From assembly GCA_905221605.1 (NCBI GenBank), contig CAJNDS010000324.1, positions 570,640 through 634,639 of the forward strand: a stretch of 64,000 nt of DNA, written 5' to 3'. Shown here piece by piece: positions 36,400-46,080 of the stretch (the first letter of the stretch is position 1; each line of letters starts with the position of its first letter). This stretch comes from Symbiodinium natans. Taxonomy: Eukaryota > Sar > Dinophyceae > Suessiales > Symbiodiniaceae. The position numbers were made by a program, and so were the translations under genes. The notes beneath the pieces were generated by a model. The model did not search any database and was not told the DNA's origin. It worked only from the letters and a program-made list of their open reading frames with translations.

Positions 36400-36535
36400 A
36401 GCAGCGAAGCTCAGCCGAGAGCTTGGCTGCAGCGCCTCCTGAGTTTGAACCCATCTCTTACGGGTTTAGTTCATATTGGCTGGTGGTCTCTTTAAGAAGG
36501 GTTTCTGTTTTGTAGGGGGGTTCTTATTAAGGTAT
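36400..36535 (+). CDS. Candidate exon, ~45 codons
   Basis: After GCTCGCAG, frame AFCFQQRSSAESLAAAPPEF then a hydrophobic stretch to TAG; an alternative frame reads PFASSSEAQPRAWLQRLLSL. Preceded by a G-strand array. One of the two is likely exonic. Confidence 0.33.
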
Positions 36536-36756
36536 CTAGGGGCTATATCAAGGTAGAAGGGTAACAGATAAAGAGGCCACCGGCCTTTTTAAGGTTTAGT
36601 GTTTAGGGTTTAGGGTTTAGGGTTTGGGGTTTAGGGTTTAGGCCCTTAACAGGCTTAAAAGGGGACCTCTGATATACCCTCTAGACCCCCAGAACCTATA
36701 CGTCAGAACCCTTCAAAGGGGCAAGGGGCCATATGAAGGTAACTACCTTTAGAAAC

Positions 36757-36812
36757 CCTAAACCCTAAACCCTAAACCCTAAACCCTAAACCCTAAACCC
36801 TAAACCCCTAAA
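36757..36812 (-). repeat. Interstitial telomeric array, ~8 CCCTAAA units
   Basis: Perfect C-strand units. Confidence 0.95.
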
Positions 36813-36814
36813 CC

Positions 36815-36906
36815 GTCCTCTCAAGCATGGTCCCTTTTTGGGGTACCCTGAATAGGAGGGGCCACCTTAGAATCAGGACCCCAAAAGGGACCACATTTGT
36901 GAGAAG
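36815..36906. mobile_element. MITE-like hairpin element, family C, copy 2
   Basis: CTCTCAAGCATGGTCCCTTT and AAAGGGACCACATTTGTGAG are the arms, with inner GGGGTACC and GGACCCC. About 90 bp. Confidence 0.65.
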
Positions 36907-37073
36907 TGGCCATCTGAAGCAGAGTTCATGTCACTGTCATTGGCTGAGTGTATTTAGGGTTGCTTACGGCTATTGGTGAGTGTATGTACATTGGTGTCCT
37001 TTAGGGGATACGAGCAAGAATAACTTGATATGAGTTTGGTTCTGGGGGTTCAAGGTTTTTTGGGGCCGCTCAG

Positions 37074-37138
37074 CCCGACCTTAACCTCCGAATACTGACT
37101 TATGTGGGTCGCTTGTCGGCAGTCTTTACGGCTATAGG
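37074..37138 (+). CDS. Candidate micro-exon
   Basis: GGGCCGCTCAG| to GCTATAG|GGTTTAGG. Reads PDLNLRILTYVGRLSAVFTA. Beta/alpha-like, ends directly on G-strand repeats. Confidence 0.42.
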
Positions 37139-37166
37139 GTTTAGGGTTTGGGGTTTTGGTCTTCGG

Positions 37167-37229
37167 GTCCGGGTCGCGCACACTTCCCGTAAGGTATCGG
37201 AGCAGTGGGACGAGCTCATGCGAGCCTTA
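37167..37229 (+). CDS. Candidate micro-exon
   Basis: Open frame VRVAHTSRKVSEQWDELMRA then L and TAG. Good composition; edges unclear. Confidence 0.35.
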
Positions 37230-37278
37230 TAGGGCCCTGGTCAACTTTTACAGCGCCCTATGGCCTAGAACCCGAAGC

Positions 37279-37367
37279 TTGGGATGTCCCTCCTAATACT
37301 AACAGTCCTTAATAGGAGTTATCACAGAGGTACTATAATCCTGTTAGTATTAAGGGGGAACATCCCA
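37279..37367. mobile_element. MITE-like hairpin element, family A, copy 2
   Basis: GGGATGTCCCTCCTAATACT / AGTATTAAGGGGGAACATCCC arms around TAACAGTCCTTAATAGG. Preceded by AAGCTT like copy 1. Confidence 0.8.
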
Positions 37368-37589
37368 GCCCTACAAGTCTCGTACCCTTACTTGTGGGGC
37401 TTGCTCCGACGACTACTAACCCCGGCTCTGGCCTCCCCGAGGCACGCCCACCCTGGACCTCCAAATTCAACTTAGGGTTTAGGGTTTAGGGTTTACACCT
37501 ACACCCTAAGCTCTAGATCCTGAATGACGGGGCGCGGAGTTCAGATGGCCTGGCATTGGGGTTTTACAAGCTTTGGCAGCGTGACCTAG

Positions 37590-37670
37590 GGTTTAGGGTT
37601 TAGGGTTTAGGGTTTAGGGTTTAGGGTTTAGGGTTTAGGGTATAGGGTTTAGGGTTTCAGGTTTGAGGGT
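37590..37670 (+). repeat. Interstitial telomeric array, G-strand
   Basis: About ten units with one TATAGGG and one TTTCAGG variant. Preceded by an island (37535-37590) that may encode DGLALGFYKLWQRDLG. Confidence 0.95.
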
Positions 37671-37781
37671 TTATGACTTAGTGGGGCGTTTTCCCTACGA
37701 GAGGCTCATGGAAGGATTTTACTGTTGAGCCTGTACTGTTCAAGGTTGCCTTGTCACAACACCACAGGGGAACCCCTGAAC

Positions 37782-37980
37782 CCTAAACCCGAAACCCTAA
37801 ACCCTAAACCCTAAACCCTAAACCTTAAACCCTAAACCCTAAACCCGAAACCCGAAAGCCGAAACCCTAGACCCTAAACCCTAAACCCTAAACCCTAAAC
37901 CCTAAACCCTAAACCCTAAACCCTAAACCCTAAACCCTAAACCCTAAACCCTAAACCCTAAACCCTAAACCCTAAACCCT
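37782..37980 (-). repeat. Interstitial telomeric array, ~27 CCCTAAA units (longest)
   Basis: C-strand array with a short CCCGAAA-variant zone near 37785-37870 and about 16 perfect units at the right end. Confidence 0.95.
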
Positions 37981-38002
37981 CAGCCAGCTTTGATGCCGTG
38001 AG

Positions 38003-38077
38003 GTCTTGCCACGGAACCTGGATCCTCAATGGGATGAGATGTTCGAGCTGCCGGTGGCGAGACCAGGACCCAGTGGG
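38003..38077 (+). CDS. C2-domain exon (strands 3-4), 25 codons
   Basis: GATGCCGTGAG| to CCCAGTGGG|GTTTAGGG encloses exactly 25 codons: VLPRNLDPQWDEMFELPV then ARPGPSG. It matches the C2 stretch T-x-V-x-x-x-x-NP-x-W-(N/D)E-x-F-x-(F/L)-x-V, which follows the strand-2 part seen at 32248. The longest C-strand array in the window ends ~20 bp upstream and a G-strand array starts at the donor. An in-frame TGA just upstream supports the acceptor position. Confidence 0.62.
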
Positions 38078-38278
38078 GTTTAGGGTTTAGGGTTTAGAGT
38101 GCGGGGTTTGGGGTGTTGCTAGACCAAGACCCAGGGTAGACCTGGTTCGTGAAAGCCAGGGTTTAGAGTGTGGGGTTTAGGGGTTTAGGGTTTAGGGTTT
38201 AGGGAAACCCTACGGCCCTTACTACCACCAAGCCCTAAACTCCAAAGACTGAAAACCTAGACGGCCCTGAAAACCTTC

Positions 38279-38428
38279 GCCAGCTCCCTTGGTTCAAAAC
38301 GCATGCTATTTCCTGGCCCGCTGGGGGGTGTGAGCTCAAGGGGCTGGAGTTTAAGCTCAAGGTGGCCCACGGACCCTGCAGAAAATCAGAAAGAAAAAAC
38401 ACTTCAATACACTATCAGACTCCTTTAA
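38279..38428 (+). CDS. Candidate exon, ~49 codons
   Basis: Open frame ASSLGSKRMLFPGPLGGVSS then a Ser/Trp-rich segment to TAA. The overlapping frame contains LEFKLKVAHGPC, which could be a C2 strand. Undecided. Confidence 0.3.
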   Translation, partial: ASSLGSKRMLFPGPLGGVSSRGWSLSSRWPTDPAENQKEKTLQYTIRLL

Positions 38429-38455
38429 GCTTAGACTGTTGGCGCCAGCCGATTG

Positions 38456-38507
38456 GTTTAGGGTTTAGGGTTTAGGGTTTAGGGTTTAGGGTTTAGGGTT
38501 TAGGGTA
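38456..38507 (+). repeat. Interstitial telomeric array, ~7 TTTAGGG units
   Basis: Perfect units. A second array at 38613-38674 follows after a ~100-bp island. Confidence 0.95.
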
Positions 38508-38612
38508 GATAGAGGAGGCCGGACGCGACCAGAGCGATATAGATAAATGGCACCAAGCAATCCCAAACACAAGCCTCAACTCTTCCTTCCTACCTTCCTA
38601 AGCCCAAGAGAC

Positions 38613-38674
38613 CGGTTTAGGGTTTAGGGTTTAGGGTTTAGGGTTTAGGGTTTAGGGTTTAGGGTCTAGGGCTC
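38613..38674 (+). repeat. Interstitial telomeric array, ~8 TTTAGGG units
   Basis: Perfect units, then a switch to C-strand CCCTAAA at 38684-38705. Confidence 0.95.
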
Positions 38675-39034
38675 CTGACCCCTAAACCCTAAACCCTAAA
38701 CCCTAACTACCCGAAGCCCTAAACCCTAAGGCTCCAAGGCTCAAGCCCTGATCCATTCCACCAACCCAACCGTGACCAGAGTGGTTTTGGCATGGATGGC
38801 CTGTAGGCTTCAGACATGTGACATGTGAAGCCCTAAGCTCGAAGCCCTGCAGGGTTTAGGGTTGAGGGCTTGGGGTTTAGGACTTAGGGCTTGGGATTTA
38901 GGGCTTGGGGTTTATTGGTTTATTGGGTTTACGGTTCAGGGTGTGGGGTTTGAATCCCTGAACCCCTTAAACCCCTACAACCCTAAACCCCGAACCCCTA
39001 ACCCTGAACCCCTAAACGCCCCAAAATTCCCGAG

Positions 39035-39104
39035 AAGGCGAGGAGTTTTTGGCCGAAGTTCTTGAAGAGGCCGCGCCCGGGTTGGGCACAGCTGTTCCCC
39101 GGCA
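39035..39104 (+). CDS. Candidate micro-exon, acidic
   Basis: After ATTCCCGAG, frame GEEFLAEVLEEAAPGLGTAV then PRQ, followed by a poly-G tract (39108-39122). Helix-like composition is convincing. Confidence 0.42.
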
Positions 39105-39378
39105 GAATTGGGGGGGGGGGGGAGGTTGTTGAGGGTTGAGGGTTTAGGGCTTAGGGGAGTAGTTGTAGGGTTTGGATTTTGGGATTCGGGTTTGAGTGTC
39201 TTTGGGGTTTGGCATCTAGCGTATCTTATCTGATAAATGTATTTATTATGTTTTTTTTTTGGGGGGGGGATGGCGGGGGTTGTTTATTAGGTATTTGGCT
39301 ACGACTTGTAGCAACAAGGTATCAGATAAGGTTTGAGGCTTTGGATTCAGGCTGTTGGGTTTCGGGTTTGAAGTTGGT

Positions 39379-39476
39379 TGGGACGTTCCCCCTTTTTCTA
39401 ACAGTCCTTAGTAGGGATTATAGTACCCCTAAGGTAAACCCCATTAAGGACCGCTAGTATCAGGGGCAACATCCCA
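39379..39476. mobile_element. MITE-like hairpin element, family A, copy 3
   Basis: TGGGACGTTCCCCC / GGGGCAACATCCCA arms, inner CTAACAGTCCTTAGTAGGG and TTAAGGACCGCTAG. Confidence 0.8.
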
Positions 39477-39505
39477 AATTCTAGGGTTTAGTGTGATGTT
39501 TGCAG

Positions 39506-39616
39506 CGGCGCTCGAATGAAGTCGGGTGTACACTCCCGTGTCCAGGGTCTGTCTCATGGTGTGTTTTTTCCAAGCGGCAACTACTTACGCAAGCCATCCT
39601 GGAACCAATTCACTAG
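39506..39616 (+). CDS. Candidate exon, 36 codons to a stop
   Basis: TGATGTTTGCAG| then RRSNEVGCTLPCPGSVSWCV, FSKRQLLTQAILEPIH and TAG. Good acceptor. Could be a terminal exon, or continue in another frame through a donor near CAAGCG. Confidence 0.4.
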   Translation, partial: RRSNEVGCTLPCPGSVSWCVFSKRQLLTQAILEPIH

Positions 39617-39640
39617 GGTTAGGGTTTAGGATTTAGGGTC

Positions 39641-39696
39641 GGGATGTTCCGCCTTCTACAGACAGTCCCTAATCGGCATTAGGGGGAACATCTCCC
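39641..39696. mobile_element. MITE-like hairpin element, family A, short copy 4
   Basis: GGGATGTTCCGCCTTCTA, ACAGTCCCTAATCGG, ATTAGGGGGAACATCTCCC: an internally deleted 56-bp version of the family. Confidence 0.75.
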
Positions 39697-39916
39697 AAGA
39701 TTGGGGGGATGTAGACTCAGGCAGCAACAATGTCGGACTCAAGTCCACGCCCTTAAGCTTCAACCTCTAAACCAAATCACGTCAGGGTTTAGGGCTTCGG
39801 AGGGCTTAGGGCTTAGGTGTAGCTTGCCAGTCTTTCAAGGAGCTGTAACGTAGAAACCTAAAAACATGCAGGCACTGGGAAACTAAACCCTGAGAATCCA
39901 AACCCTAGATCCCAAC

Positions 39917-40010
39917 CCTAAACCCTAAACCCTAAACCCTTAACCCTTAACCCTTAACCCTTAACCCTTAACCCTTAACTTTAACCCTTAACCCTTAATA
40001 ACCCTTAACT
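39917..40010 (-). repeat. Telomere-variant array, CCCTAAA then (TTAACCC)n
   Basis: Three CCCTAAA units, then about ten AACCCTT units, a distinct heptamer. Confidence 0.95.
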
Positions 40011-40067
40011 CTCACCGAAAACTCCAGACCCCAAGCCCTGTCAACCTCGATAGGACCCTTAATTCAG

Positions 40068-40103
40068 GTCGTGCAGGCCGGCGAGAAGATGCTGCCGTGC
40101 GCG
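40068..40103 (+). CDS. Candidate micro-exon, 12 codons
   Basis: CTTAATTCAG| VVQAGEKMLPCA |GTAGGACC. Very short, but both splice sites are good and phase is 0-0. Confidence 0.38.
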
Positions 40104-40736
40104 GTAGGACCGCAAGTCCTAAGTTGTCTTCCTCATGGCAGCCCTAGTGCCTGACCGACCCCAATCGGGTTTAGGTATAAATAAGGTATTGGGGTTGAAA
40201 CCCTTAAACCCTAAACCCTAAACCCTAGGCTTTAGGGTGTAGGTTCTACCGGTCGCCACCCATGAGCTGTGAGAATCCTTCTCAGCCCGAGAAGCTAAAA
40301 ACAGGAAGTGGCGGGTCTGGCATTTGTTGAGGGTGTAGGGGTATGTCTTGCTTGAGGTGAAGCACGGGCCTTCCTAGGTCCTAGGTACCCTGAACGTTCA
40401 GGAGTATAGTTCTTAAACAATCGGGAACTCGGAAGTAGGGCCTCGAAGCAATCCCCTACAGGCTTGTAGAGGCTGTCTACGTGCATACCACAAACCCTGA
40501 CCCCAGAACCCCTGAACCTAAACCTATAATTCCGTGCGTAGCACCCGAAGAAAAGATAGTAAGCCACTTCGAGTTAGCCCCATTCTGAGAGGATCTGGCC
40601 TCATCGCTGCGGCTTCAGGCGTCAAGGACGGCGCAGCCCAGTTAAAGGCTTAGGGGCTACAGGGATTTAGGGTTTAGGGCTCAAGGGTTTAGGGTCCCTA
40701 AAGCCATACACCCTAGATGAAGAATGAACATCCACG

Positions 40737-40799
40737 GCCCGTGAGGAGGAGAAGGCAGCGTTCACCGCCTGGTCAACGGCCATGGCTGCTTGCTGCATT
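40737..40799 (+). CDS. Candidate micro-exon
   Basis: Open frame AREEEKAAFTAWSTAMAACC then I and TGA. Helix-like, Ala-rich. No recognised family. Confidence 0.37.
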
Positions 40800-41162
40800 T
40801 GAAGAAGCGCGCACACCACTAACAATTTAAAGTTCAGGAATCGGGGTTAGGGTGTTTTGTGTGTAAGCTGGGGCTTCAGGGTTTGTGCCCGACCCCTGGA
40901 TGGTTTTGGCGTTTGGGGCTTACCGCCTGACTCTCCTGATCCCATAAGTTTCTGGTTCGGGATTAGATTCCCTAAACCCTATAAACCCTAAATCCTAGAC
41001 CCTAAACCGTAAACCCTAAACCCTAAACCCTGAGGCCTAAGGGCCTTCCGAGCTTCAGGGGCTCAGCTTACCAGTTCTCAATAGGGATTTAGGATGTTTA
41101 GGGGTTTAGGGGCTTAGGGTTTAAGGTTACGAAAGGGTTTTGGCGTTTAGAGAACTCGGGAA

Positions 41163-41397
41163 CTAGGGAACTCCCTTCTGAAAGGCACTTGCCGTGAACT
41201 TGCAACACCATATCCTAAATCGTACCAGGGTGCATAGTGTAAGAATGCTGAACCCTAAGCCCGTAGGTTGCACCAACCAGGGAGTCATACAAAAACTAAC
41301 CCCTAAACCCGCAAGAGTTAGGGTTTCGGTCTCGGGCGGGGGGTACACACACCCGTATTTCTGGCATCCTGCTTCCCCTTATGAGTATCGTTGATCC
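41163..41397. CDS. Weak coding stretch, strand unsettled
   Basis: Plus (66 codons) and minus (61 codons) frames overlap in a repeat-poor stretch. No family recognised. Confidence 0.15.
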
Positions 41398-41418
41398 ACT
41401 GCCCTAAAGAGAACGAAG

Positions 41419-41467
41419 CTGGTGGAACTCCAGGCCCACCCAAACCCGCTAAAGTTGATCCGTTATG
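41419..41467 (+). CDS. Candidate micro-exon ending on telomeric array
   Basis: GAACGAAG| LVELQAHPNPLKLIRY, then CGTTATG|GTTTAGGG. Composition and edges are good. Confidence 0.42.
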
Positions 41468-41739
41468 GTTTAGGGTTTAGGGTTGAGTGTTTACAGTACC
41501 TATAAACCCTAAGCCCGCAACACTAAACCTCGAGACCCGCCCCAACCCCAAACCCTCAGTTTTAAACCAAATCATTAAGAGGTTTTGGAGGTTTCCAGGT
41601 TTGCCGGCCCTCCAAGGTCGCTCAAGCACGGAACATTTCTTGATTCACTTTCGGATTTGCATCCCTTAAATGAAAGGATTTTGAGACTTACACAAGCCCT
41701 ACTTTAGGGTTTAGGGTTTAGGTCAGGCTTCAGGGGTTT

Positions 41740-41800
41740 AGGGTTAGGGTTTAGGGTTTAGGGTTTAGGGTTTAGGGTTTAGGGTTTAGGGTCTAGGGTC
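41740..41800 (+). repeat. Interstitial telomeric array, G-strand
   Basis: About eight TTTAGGG units. Confidence 0.95.
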
Positions 41801-41853
41801 CAGGGTCTATAGGGTTTAGGGCTCATAGGGTTTAGGGCTTAAGCCATATCCAG

Positions 41854-41946
41854 GCGCATGCCGCGGACCGTGCAGCCCGCGGCCTCCGAGGCGACAAAGA
41901 GAAGGGGCAAGGGACTTTTTGGGATGCAGGCTTCGGGCTCATGAGG
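41854..41946 (+). CDS. Candidate exon, 31 codons
   Basis: CATATCCAG| AHAADRAARGLRGDKEKGQG then TFWDAGFGLM, ending ATGAGG|GTTTAGGG. G-strand arrays on both sides. Confidence 0.42.
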
Positions 41947-41999
41947 GTTTAGGGTTCAGGCTTCGGGCTCATGAGGGTTTAGGGGTTTAGGGGTTTAGG

Positions 42000-42063
42000 G
42001 ATTTAGGGTTTAGGCTTTAGGGTTTAGGGTTTAGGGTTTAGGGTTTAGGGTTTAGGGTTTAGG
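42000..42063 (+). repeat. Interstitial telomeric array, ~8 TTTAGGG units
   Basis: Follows a CTTCGGGCTCATGAGGGTTT duplication at 41931-41980. Confidence 0.95.
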
Positions 42064-42071
42064 GACGGCAG

Positions 42072-42150
42072 ATGGGCTGCTTGGGTGCAGGTTCGAGTGG
42101 TGGGCCGAGTCTGAAATGGGAGGTCGGAATGGCGATCCTGGCACTTGAGG
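42072..42150 (+). CDS. Candidate exon, 26 codons
   Basis: GGACGGCAG|ATG: MGCLGAGSSGGPSLKWEVGM then AILALE, ending TTGAGG|GTTTAGG. MGC at a start could be an acylation signal, but it is more likely internal. Confidence 0.38.
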
Positions 42151-42226
42151 GTTTAGGATCCCCTTTGGGGTGGAGGTTGAGGGCAACTCGTGAGCCTTAC
42201 AAAGTACCAACAGAGTCTCCTAATCC

Positions 42227-42322
42227 TAAACCCTAAACCCTAAACCCTAAACTCTAAACCCTAAACCCTAAACCCTAAACCCTAAACCCTAAACCCCTAA
42301 ACCCCTAAACCCTAAACCCTAA
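42227..42322 (-). repeat. Interstitial telomeric array, ~13 CCCTAAA units
   Basis: C-strand array with two CCCCTAAA slips. Confidence 0.95.
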
Positions 42323-42332
42323 TCGTTTGGAG

Positions 42333-42395
42333 GCCTTACACGGAGCTGGCAGCTGAAACCCCGCCACAAAACGTGACAAGTCACGGGACTCCATG
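42333..42395 (+). CDS. Candidate micro-exon between C- and G-strand arrays
   Basis: TTTGGAG| island reading YTELAAETPPQNVTSHGTPW, ending CTCCATG|GTTTAGGG. Typical arrangement. Confidence 0.4.
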
Positions 42396-42485
42396 GTTTA
42401 GGGTTTTGGGTTCAGGGGTTTAGGGTTCAGGGGTTAGGGGTTTAGGGTTTAGGGTTTAGGGTGGTTAGGGCTCCTGGTTTACGAG

Positions 42486-42565
42486 CCCTGCAAACTCTGC
42501 TGCGTCACGGGGCTCTTAGCAGCGGCAAAGATCGCGACGCAGGCCTGCCAACGCGGCAGAATAGC
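42486..42565 (+). CDS. Candidate micro-exon
   Basis: Frame QTLLRHGALSSGKDRDAGLP then TRQN, ending AATAGC|GTTTAGGG. G-strand arrays on both sides. Confidence 0.38.
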
Positions 42566-42877
42566 GTTTAGGGTTTAGGGTTTAGGGTTTAGGGTTTAGG
42601 GTTTAATTAGGGTTCAGGGTGGTTAAACAGCCATGAAGACTCCATCTACGTGGTCGCCTAGCGCTAGGCTGCATGGATCATACGTGTCCAGCTCACGAGG
42701 GCCTTGTGTTGAGACAACTCCAACCCTATAAAGCCCCGGAAGTGTGAGGGTTGAGGGTAGAGGGGAGTTCACGACTTAGGGCGCTATATCCCAAACCACT
42801 AAACCCTAAACCCTAAACCCTAAACCCAGTTTAGGGTTTGGGGGTATGGAGAGTTTAGGGCCGCTTCTTGGTGTGAG

Positions 42878-42939
42878 GTGGACGCTCCCCTGTGGCACCT
42901 CCCGTGTGGGATGGAGGACAGGGTTCCGGGGCCCCTTTG
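42878..42939 (+). CDS. Candidate micro-exon
   Basis: TTGGTGTGAG| VDAPLWHLPCGMEDRVPGPL |GTTGAGGGTTTAGGG. Good edges, no family. Confidence 0.42.
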
Positions 42940-43079
42940 GTTGAGGGTTTAGGGTTTAGGGTTTAGGGCTCGGGGATTTTAGGTCCCTGCAAAGTAGGGT
43001 CGGTACTTTCAACCCCCAAATTGCTCGGGGCTTTAGGGCCGGGGCCCCGTCCCAAGGCCGGGGCCCCAAAGCTAGTCCC

Positions 43080-43225
43080 ACCCTAAACCCTGTGAACCCT
43101 AGACACCATAAACCCTAAATCCCATAAACCCTAGACCCCAATAAGCCCTAAACCCTACACCCCATGAACCGTAAACCCTAAACCCTCAACCCTAAACCCC
43201 ATAAACCCTGTACAGCCTTAAGCCC
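43080..43225 (-). repeat. C-strand telomere-variant block
   Basis: CCCTAAA, CCCTAGA, CCCATAAA variants. Confidence 0.75.
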
Positions 43226-43233
43226 CGATCTTG

Positions 43234-43295
43234 GTGGCAGAAGGAGCGGGTACCGTGGAGCCGATCTTCAGCGACGGTGCCGTGGCGACCGAGGG
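43234..43295 (+). CDS. Candidate micro-exon
   Basis: CGATCTTG|GTG.. reads VAEGAGTVEPIFSDGAVATE and ends before GGGGCTAGG. Protein-like, acidic. Confidence 0.4.
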
Positions 43296-43444
43296 GCTAG
43301 GATTTTGGTTGTAAGGCTTAGGGTCTCGCATAGGCCCTCAACCCTAAGCCCTAAATCCTCAAGCCTGTAGAACCCTAGAGGGTCTCTAGTTAACCATTTA
43401 GGGTTGAGGTTAGTTGACGGGATGTAAGGGCTTAGGGTTAGGAC

Positions 43445-43575
43445 CACTTCGTCTAGCAGTTTCCAAGCGCATCCAGCGCGGCAAGTGCGTGGACAGACAA
43501 AACGTTCAAGCCTCTCCGCTGCTTCCAATTCTTGCTACTGTCGGTCTCTCCTACTAAGTTACCGCTACTAATTAC
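43445..43575 (+). CDS. Candidate coding stretch before triplet tract
   Basis: After TCTAG, frame QFPSASSAASAWTDKTFKPL then RCFQFLLLSVSPTKLPLL, running into the triplet repeat. A minus frame (EAAERLERFVCPRTCRAGCA) is also good. Confidence 0.28.
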
Positions 43576-43945
<370 letters not shown>

Positions 43946-44439
43946 AGGACGCGCGTTTGGTGGAGGCCGTGGGTGCTTTTGCTACACTCGCCTCTCTGCT
44001 TTGTCCAAAAGCGAGCACCATCTCGGTGTTTCACGCGTTAGTTAAAGTACTCGCCAGAAACCTCGCGCAAAACTAATTACTTTGGGGGCCTGGATTCTTT
44101 GTTTTTTCAGCGGCCGACCCAAAATACCCGTACAACTTCGCAGGGTGCGAAGAAGCAACTTGCAATCCCCATAGCCCCAAACCTCAAGCGTCATGCATGC
44201 TTCTGCCCGATAAGAGCCTGAACCCCAAAACTGAAGTCTGAAAGCCTAGGACCCCAAAAGGTGCCGAAACCGTAAACCCTAAAGTCTTAAAGCCCAAACC
44301 CCGAAGCTAAAGAGCTAAAGTCGAAGAGCCCAAGCCCCAATAGCTTAAGTCTCGGAGCCTAAACCCCAAAGCGAAAAGCCCCCGCACCTCCGCACACAAG
44401 GGGGTTCACCACCCACCCCCAAAGGAGCAGCTCCTTAAC

Positions 44440-44512
44440 AGGGACCCGAGTGCCCCCCTGTTTATCATCCCTATGAAGGGCTGTTAGGATAAGGGGGAAC
44501 GAACATCCTAAG
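44440..44512. mobile_element. MITE-like hairpin element, family A, decayed copy 5
   Basis: Right arm CTGTTAGGATAAGGGGGAAC then GAACATCC. Left arm is degenerate (GTGCCCCCCTGTTTATCATC). Confidence 0.5.
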
Positions 44513-44604
44513 TTGGGGAGGTTAGGGGTGAGACTTGCACACTCTGAGCTCCCAAACTCCTATTTCCTAACCCTCAGACACCCAGCATGTGTTGAAGCCA
44601 CCAG

Positions 44605-44730
44605 CCGAAACCCTAAACCCTAACCCCTAAACCCTAAACCCTAAACCCTAAACCCCTAAACCCTAAACCCTAAACCCTAAACCCTAAACCCTAAACCGTA
44701 AACCCTAAACCCTAAACCCTAAACCCTGAA
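44605..44730 (-). repeat. Interstitial telomeric array, ~17 CCCTAAA units
   Basis: C-strand array with CCCCTAAA and CCGTAAA single variants. Confidence 0.95.
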
Positions 44731-44740
44731 CCCAAACAAG

Positions 44741-44837
44741 CTGGCCGAGGCATGCGCAGCCTTCCCGACCGGTCAGCATGCACCGGGTGGTCTTTGCTTG
44801 GGCAGTGCCAGTGACGCTTCCGACACCACCAGCCTCG
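44741..44837 (+). CDS. Candidate exon with GTGTGG donor
   Basis: CCCAAACAAG| LAEACAAFPTGQHAPGGLCL then GSASDASDTTSL, ending AGCCTCG|GTGTGGGG. Follows a perfect C-strand array. Confidence 0.45.
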
Positions 44838-45176
44838 GTGTGGGGGGCCCCTAAGTCCCTAAGTTGATCCCTAAACTCTACCAGAGTTTAGGGTTTAGGG
44901 GGTTAGGGACGTTTAGGGTTTTTAGGGGTTTAGGAGTTTAGGAGTTCAAGAGGGTACGAGTTTAGGAGTTTGGGAGTTTAGGGTTTTACATCGGAAGACA
45001 AGCTGCCGCGCGCCCGTAAGCTCGTAAGGCCGTAGGACATGACTTTGGCTGAAAGCTGCTTTGCAACTTGAGCCTGCCTGAAACCCTCAAACCTCAACCG
45101 GAACGCTGCACCCCAAAACCTAGACCCTATACCCTAAACACTAAACGCTATGCCCTAAACCCGAAACCCGAAACAG

Positions 45177-45322
45177 GACGTGGTCTCAAAGGGGCTCCCC
45201 ACTCTAGCAACTTCCGCCTGCTTTCTGGTGCCACAAGTGCAAGAATCGGGCAACACGCCTGTTGGCCAAAGCAGTCCTCCAGGGTTTGGCGTTTCGGGTT
45301 TCCCCACCTTCGCTAGCCCCTA
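45177..45322 (+). CDS. Candidate exon, ~48 codons
   Basis: Frame DVVSKGLPTLATSACFLVPQ then VQESGNTPVGQSSPPGFGVS to TAG; a second frame (SSNFRLLSGATSARIGQHAC) is also open. One is likely coding. Confidence 0.33.
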
Positions 45323-45389
45323 GCCCAAGACAAGGCCCGAGTAGCTTGAAAGACTGAACAATGGGCCTTGTTCAGGGTAGGGGGCAGTT

Positions 45390-46080
45390 AAGTGGGGGGG
45401 GGGGGGGGCAGCAGTGGATCCCATGATTTCAGGGCTTCAAGGTTTTTTTTGTGCAAACAAGTTTAAGATGGTAGGTTTATTGCCAGTTTTATTTTGGGAT
45501 TACACCTTGAACTTGCCGTCAATGCTCAGGAGTAGCTGACAGTGATAACACCTAGTCCCTCCATCTCCGCTGAGGTTTATGTCAGGACTGTTTGGGTGAT
45601 GTCTGGATATATCCCAGCGGCTGCTCCTCCTCCCGCGCCCCCACCCCCACCCCAACCAACCGTAAATCACCCTAAACCCTAAACCCTAAACCCTCTTCCA
45701 TGTGAACCCTCTTCCATGTGAACCCTCAGCTCCTCAAACCCTCACATCTCAAACCAAAGGCCTGACATCCTAATATCCTAAATCCCCACAACCCTTAGAG
45801 GCTTGAGACCCAAAAACACATTGCGGGCGAGGGGGGAGGGGGTTGGGTTCAAGGTGTAAGGTTCAGGAACTAGGTTGTTTTCATGATCCCAAGTTGGAAG
45901 TTGGAGGGGAGGGGTTCCTTGAGTGACCAGGCGAACATGTTAAAGAGTCACGCGGTAGTTTTTTTTGTCCTGGTATTTGTCACTCTCTCTTTTTGCGGTT
46001 TTGGAGTGAAGTTCGAGCAAAGTTCAATCGAAATCGAGGGAAAGGCAGCCTAAACTTCGCAAGAAGCGCAGAAACCTCGT
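45390..46080. other. Low-support region with poly-G tract and hairpin remnants
   Basis: About 15 G at 45396-45408. A short CCCTAAA array at 45668-45695 and a CTCTTCCATGTGAACC duplication at 45695-45730. No convincing gene. A minus frame at 46109-46336 of 75 codons (containing QLRVACKRRSSRGLG) follows, with low confidence. Confidence 0.4.

Noticed and set aside
42091-42110. tRNA-like GGTTCGAGTGG box
   Set aside because: No acceptor stem or A-box at the right distance; no tRNA could be folded by eye anywhere in the window.
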